DNA of 64,000 bases from Sphaerolaimus hirsutus (taxonomy: Eukaryota; Nematoda; Chromadorea; Monhysterida; Sphaerolaimidae), in the NCBI GenBank assembly GCA_964036195.1, contig OZ038452.1, positions 16,734,704 through 16,798,703 on the forward strand, given 5' to 3'. The translations under genes were made by a program, and so were the position numbers. The notes beneath the pieces are model-generated. The model worked only from the letters and a program-made list of their open reading frames with translations, did not search any database and was not told the DNA's origin. The first letter of the stretch is position 1, and each line of letters starts with the position of its first letter. Of this stretch, positions 62,211 to 64,000 are shown in pieces.

Positions 62211-64000
62211 ATGTCGGACGACGACACAGCCCCGTCGGGCTCGGGGAGTGCGAACCCCCCAAAAAAACGCCACGCAAATCACGTTCACAGAACGCCAATT
62301 AACCGAGAAAATAAACGAATGGAGCGCCACAGGCAACAGATGGGCGCTTTTGAACACGGGCAACACCCTGAATCAATACAGAGACGATACAATCACCGAG
62401 GCCAAAAAGAAATGGCCAAAATTCAATTCACCATGGAAGGACGCCACAGACACGATGGCCAAGAAAGTACTCAGAATGGCGGAGAGATACTTCAGCGCAA
62501 CAACGGACGACCGCATCACGATGGAAAACCCGGAGGCGGAGCAAGATGACGAAGCCGACATCGGCAGCACGCCACTAATTCAACCGAGGAGAAAACCACA
62601 CACGGCATATGAGCCGACACCGCGACGAGATGTCAAAATGCAAAAATCGTCCACAGAACTAACCGCCATAATGAACATGCTACAAGACATCAGGCAGGAC
62701 CAAGGCCAAATGCAACAACAAATTGACCATCTGACAAACCAGAAACAGCAGCAAAACACAAATCCAACTGCAAACCTCACGATCAACCAACCACAATACA
62801 CAAATGACCCATGGTCATGGAAAACGGATGAGCGATTGGCGACATTGCCACACGGATCCATCCAGGGACGAATGATCGCATACATGGAACAGTACGCACT
62901 CTCACCCAACGATGGACTGCAGAAACTGAGCACACTAAGAGTCCCACAAGACAAGATGAGTGTAGGGCATGTTGCGTCAGCCGCGAGCAAGCAAATTAAA
63001 TTTGACGGAGACCAAAAAAGCAGCACCGGCCCATTTAAATTTTGGCTACACATGGTGATGCAACAGTCGATGGGCGTCCCGGAAAGCATGCAGCAACTGT
63101 TTTGGAACAGCGTGTTCATGCAATGTCTAACAGGAAAAGCCCAAGAAAAGTACATGGGAATCCGCATCTCCAGACGCCACGACATTTTATACGTGGTAGA
63201 CAAGTTGATTGAAATCTATAGACAGGAACACCAAGTGTACTCAGTAGCGGACTGGTACAACCTGAAAGCGGTGCAAGGAGAATCAGTGTCATCCCTGCAC
63301 ACACGACTGAGCGCAGAATTTTACCACATCAGTGAAACCATGTCGGACGAGGACCGAGAACAAATGATCGGAGACAAACTATTCTCCGAGGTCCCAAAAT
63401 TAGTGCCCTCATCATGCTGGTACATGTGGCGGACCAGATGGATGGACAAAGCATGCACACTAAACAGAGCAGTGACGCAAATGGACGCCGCCCAAATCGA
63501 AGTGGAAAGAACGCGCATGCAACGCAAGGAGGAACAAAGCCAGAAGAGCCGACAGCGATACGGCTGGAACAGAAATTGGCAAGGAGAGCGGCGCAACACA
63601 GACCAGAAGTGGCAACAAGAGCAAAAAGCCTACAAATCCACAGAAGAAGAAACCCAAGACACAGCGCGCGCGACGATGGATCCAAAAGATTACAAAGGCG
63701 CATGGTGCACGTACTACCTGCACAGAAATCCAATGATGCACCACCCCAGCAAATGCTTCATCAACCCAGCATCACCAGAATTCAAACCAGACCACGCACG
63801 GACCATCAGGCAGAACAACGAAAGACAAGGGAAAACCGACGAAAAAGCCAGACAGATTATGGCTCGCAAATGTGCAGAACTCGGAATTTCCATGAACGAA
63901 GAGCCTGAAGTGGTGAGTCGGTACACAACGGAAACAGGAGACGAGAAACTATCTGACATTGAGAGCGATGAAGATTGGGGGGATATCGAAGATTGGGTAC
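62211..64000 (+). CDS. gag: Second retroelement: gag-like ORF, partial, with a frame break
   Basis: From ATG 62211 (MSDDDTAPSGSGSANPP) the frame breaks at a C6A7 homopolymer (about 62255-62267). The next register is then open to the window end. In that register there is a helical Gln-rich stretch (QDIRQDQGQMQQQIDHL, about 62680), a capsid-like region (FKFWLHMVMQQSMGVPESMQ; VSSLHTRLSAEFYHISE), an Arg/Gln-rich tail and a Cys/His cluster (WCTYYLHRNPMMHHPSKC) in the nucleocapsid position. The rest of the element is outside the window, so its superfamily is open. A single-base indel in the homopolymer is the simplest explanation of the break. Confidence 0.65.

Noticed and set aside
62580..63203. 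207-codon minus-strand ORF rich in Cys and Trp
   Set aside because: It is the antisense shadow of the gag-like frame on the plus strand.

Overview
The window is nuclear DNA from an animal that I cannot place to phylum. Four conserved host genes lie head to tail on the plus strand, split by introns and buried in transposable elements: (1) the 3' part of a selenocysteine thioredoxin reductase (exons from 77 to 13104, UGA Sec codon at 13096, SECIS hairpin at 13215-13279); (2) a complete DBH/MOXD1-like copper monooxygenase (11 exons, 17226-23188, signal peptide, hydrophobic tail); (3) the C-terminal SEP-UBX part of the p97 cofactor p47/NSFL1C (six exons, 56870-59979); (4) a probable first exon of complex I subunit NDUFA12 (61424-61524). 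The introns share an unusual 5' splice site: most read GTTNGY rather than GTRAGT.

Between genes 2 and 3 sits a nearly intact, very young giant Ty3/gypsy-type LTR retrotransposon of about 29.0 kb (25353-54384). It has 3451-bp LTRs that differ at only about ten positions by eye and a 4-bp target duplication GTTT. It is inserted inside an older TA-flanked inverted-repeat element whose two ends are at 25322 and 55205. A long reading frame starts inside the LTR (27834), crosses the LTR edge and primer-site region, meets one in-frame TGA, and continues as a second frame. A gag frame and a 1911-codon pol frame (zinc knuckles, protease, RT, RNase H, integrase) follow. After pol there is a polypurine/LTR-start relic (39038-39082). 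Beyond it lies about 11.9 kb of cargo: a 2270-codon GC-rich ORF ending in a NADAR (YbiA-like ADP-ribose-guanosine hydrolase) domain, a small two-exon gene, and a cluster of hairpins.

The most striking signal is a family of about 24 hairpins spread over the whole giant element: both LTRs, the coding regions and the 3' cargo. Each has a conserved apical loop close to CCTACGTC closed by a stem whose two sides change together, and outer arms that differ from copy to copy yet remain complementary. This looks like a multi-copy structured RNA (or DNA) element belonging to the retrotransposon.

The rest is mostly non-autonomous DNA transposons. Several carry perfect 8-bp target duplications (hAT type), and most of these are filled with mirrored arrays of a simple repeat unit (GGGATC, GCGTAA, GTTTAC-like, GCGCCA, AACGTTTTTT). 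There is also a TAA-flanked MITE, a 1.45-kb near-perfect palindrome, and four TA-flanked elements with poly-C/G tracts. A second retroelement gag frame (from about 62211 to the window end) lies downstream of the NDUFA12 exon, probably inside that gene's first intron.
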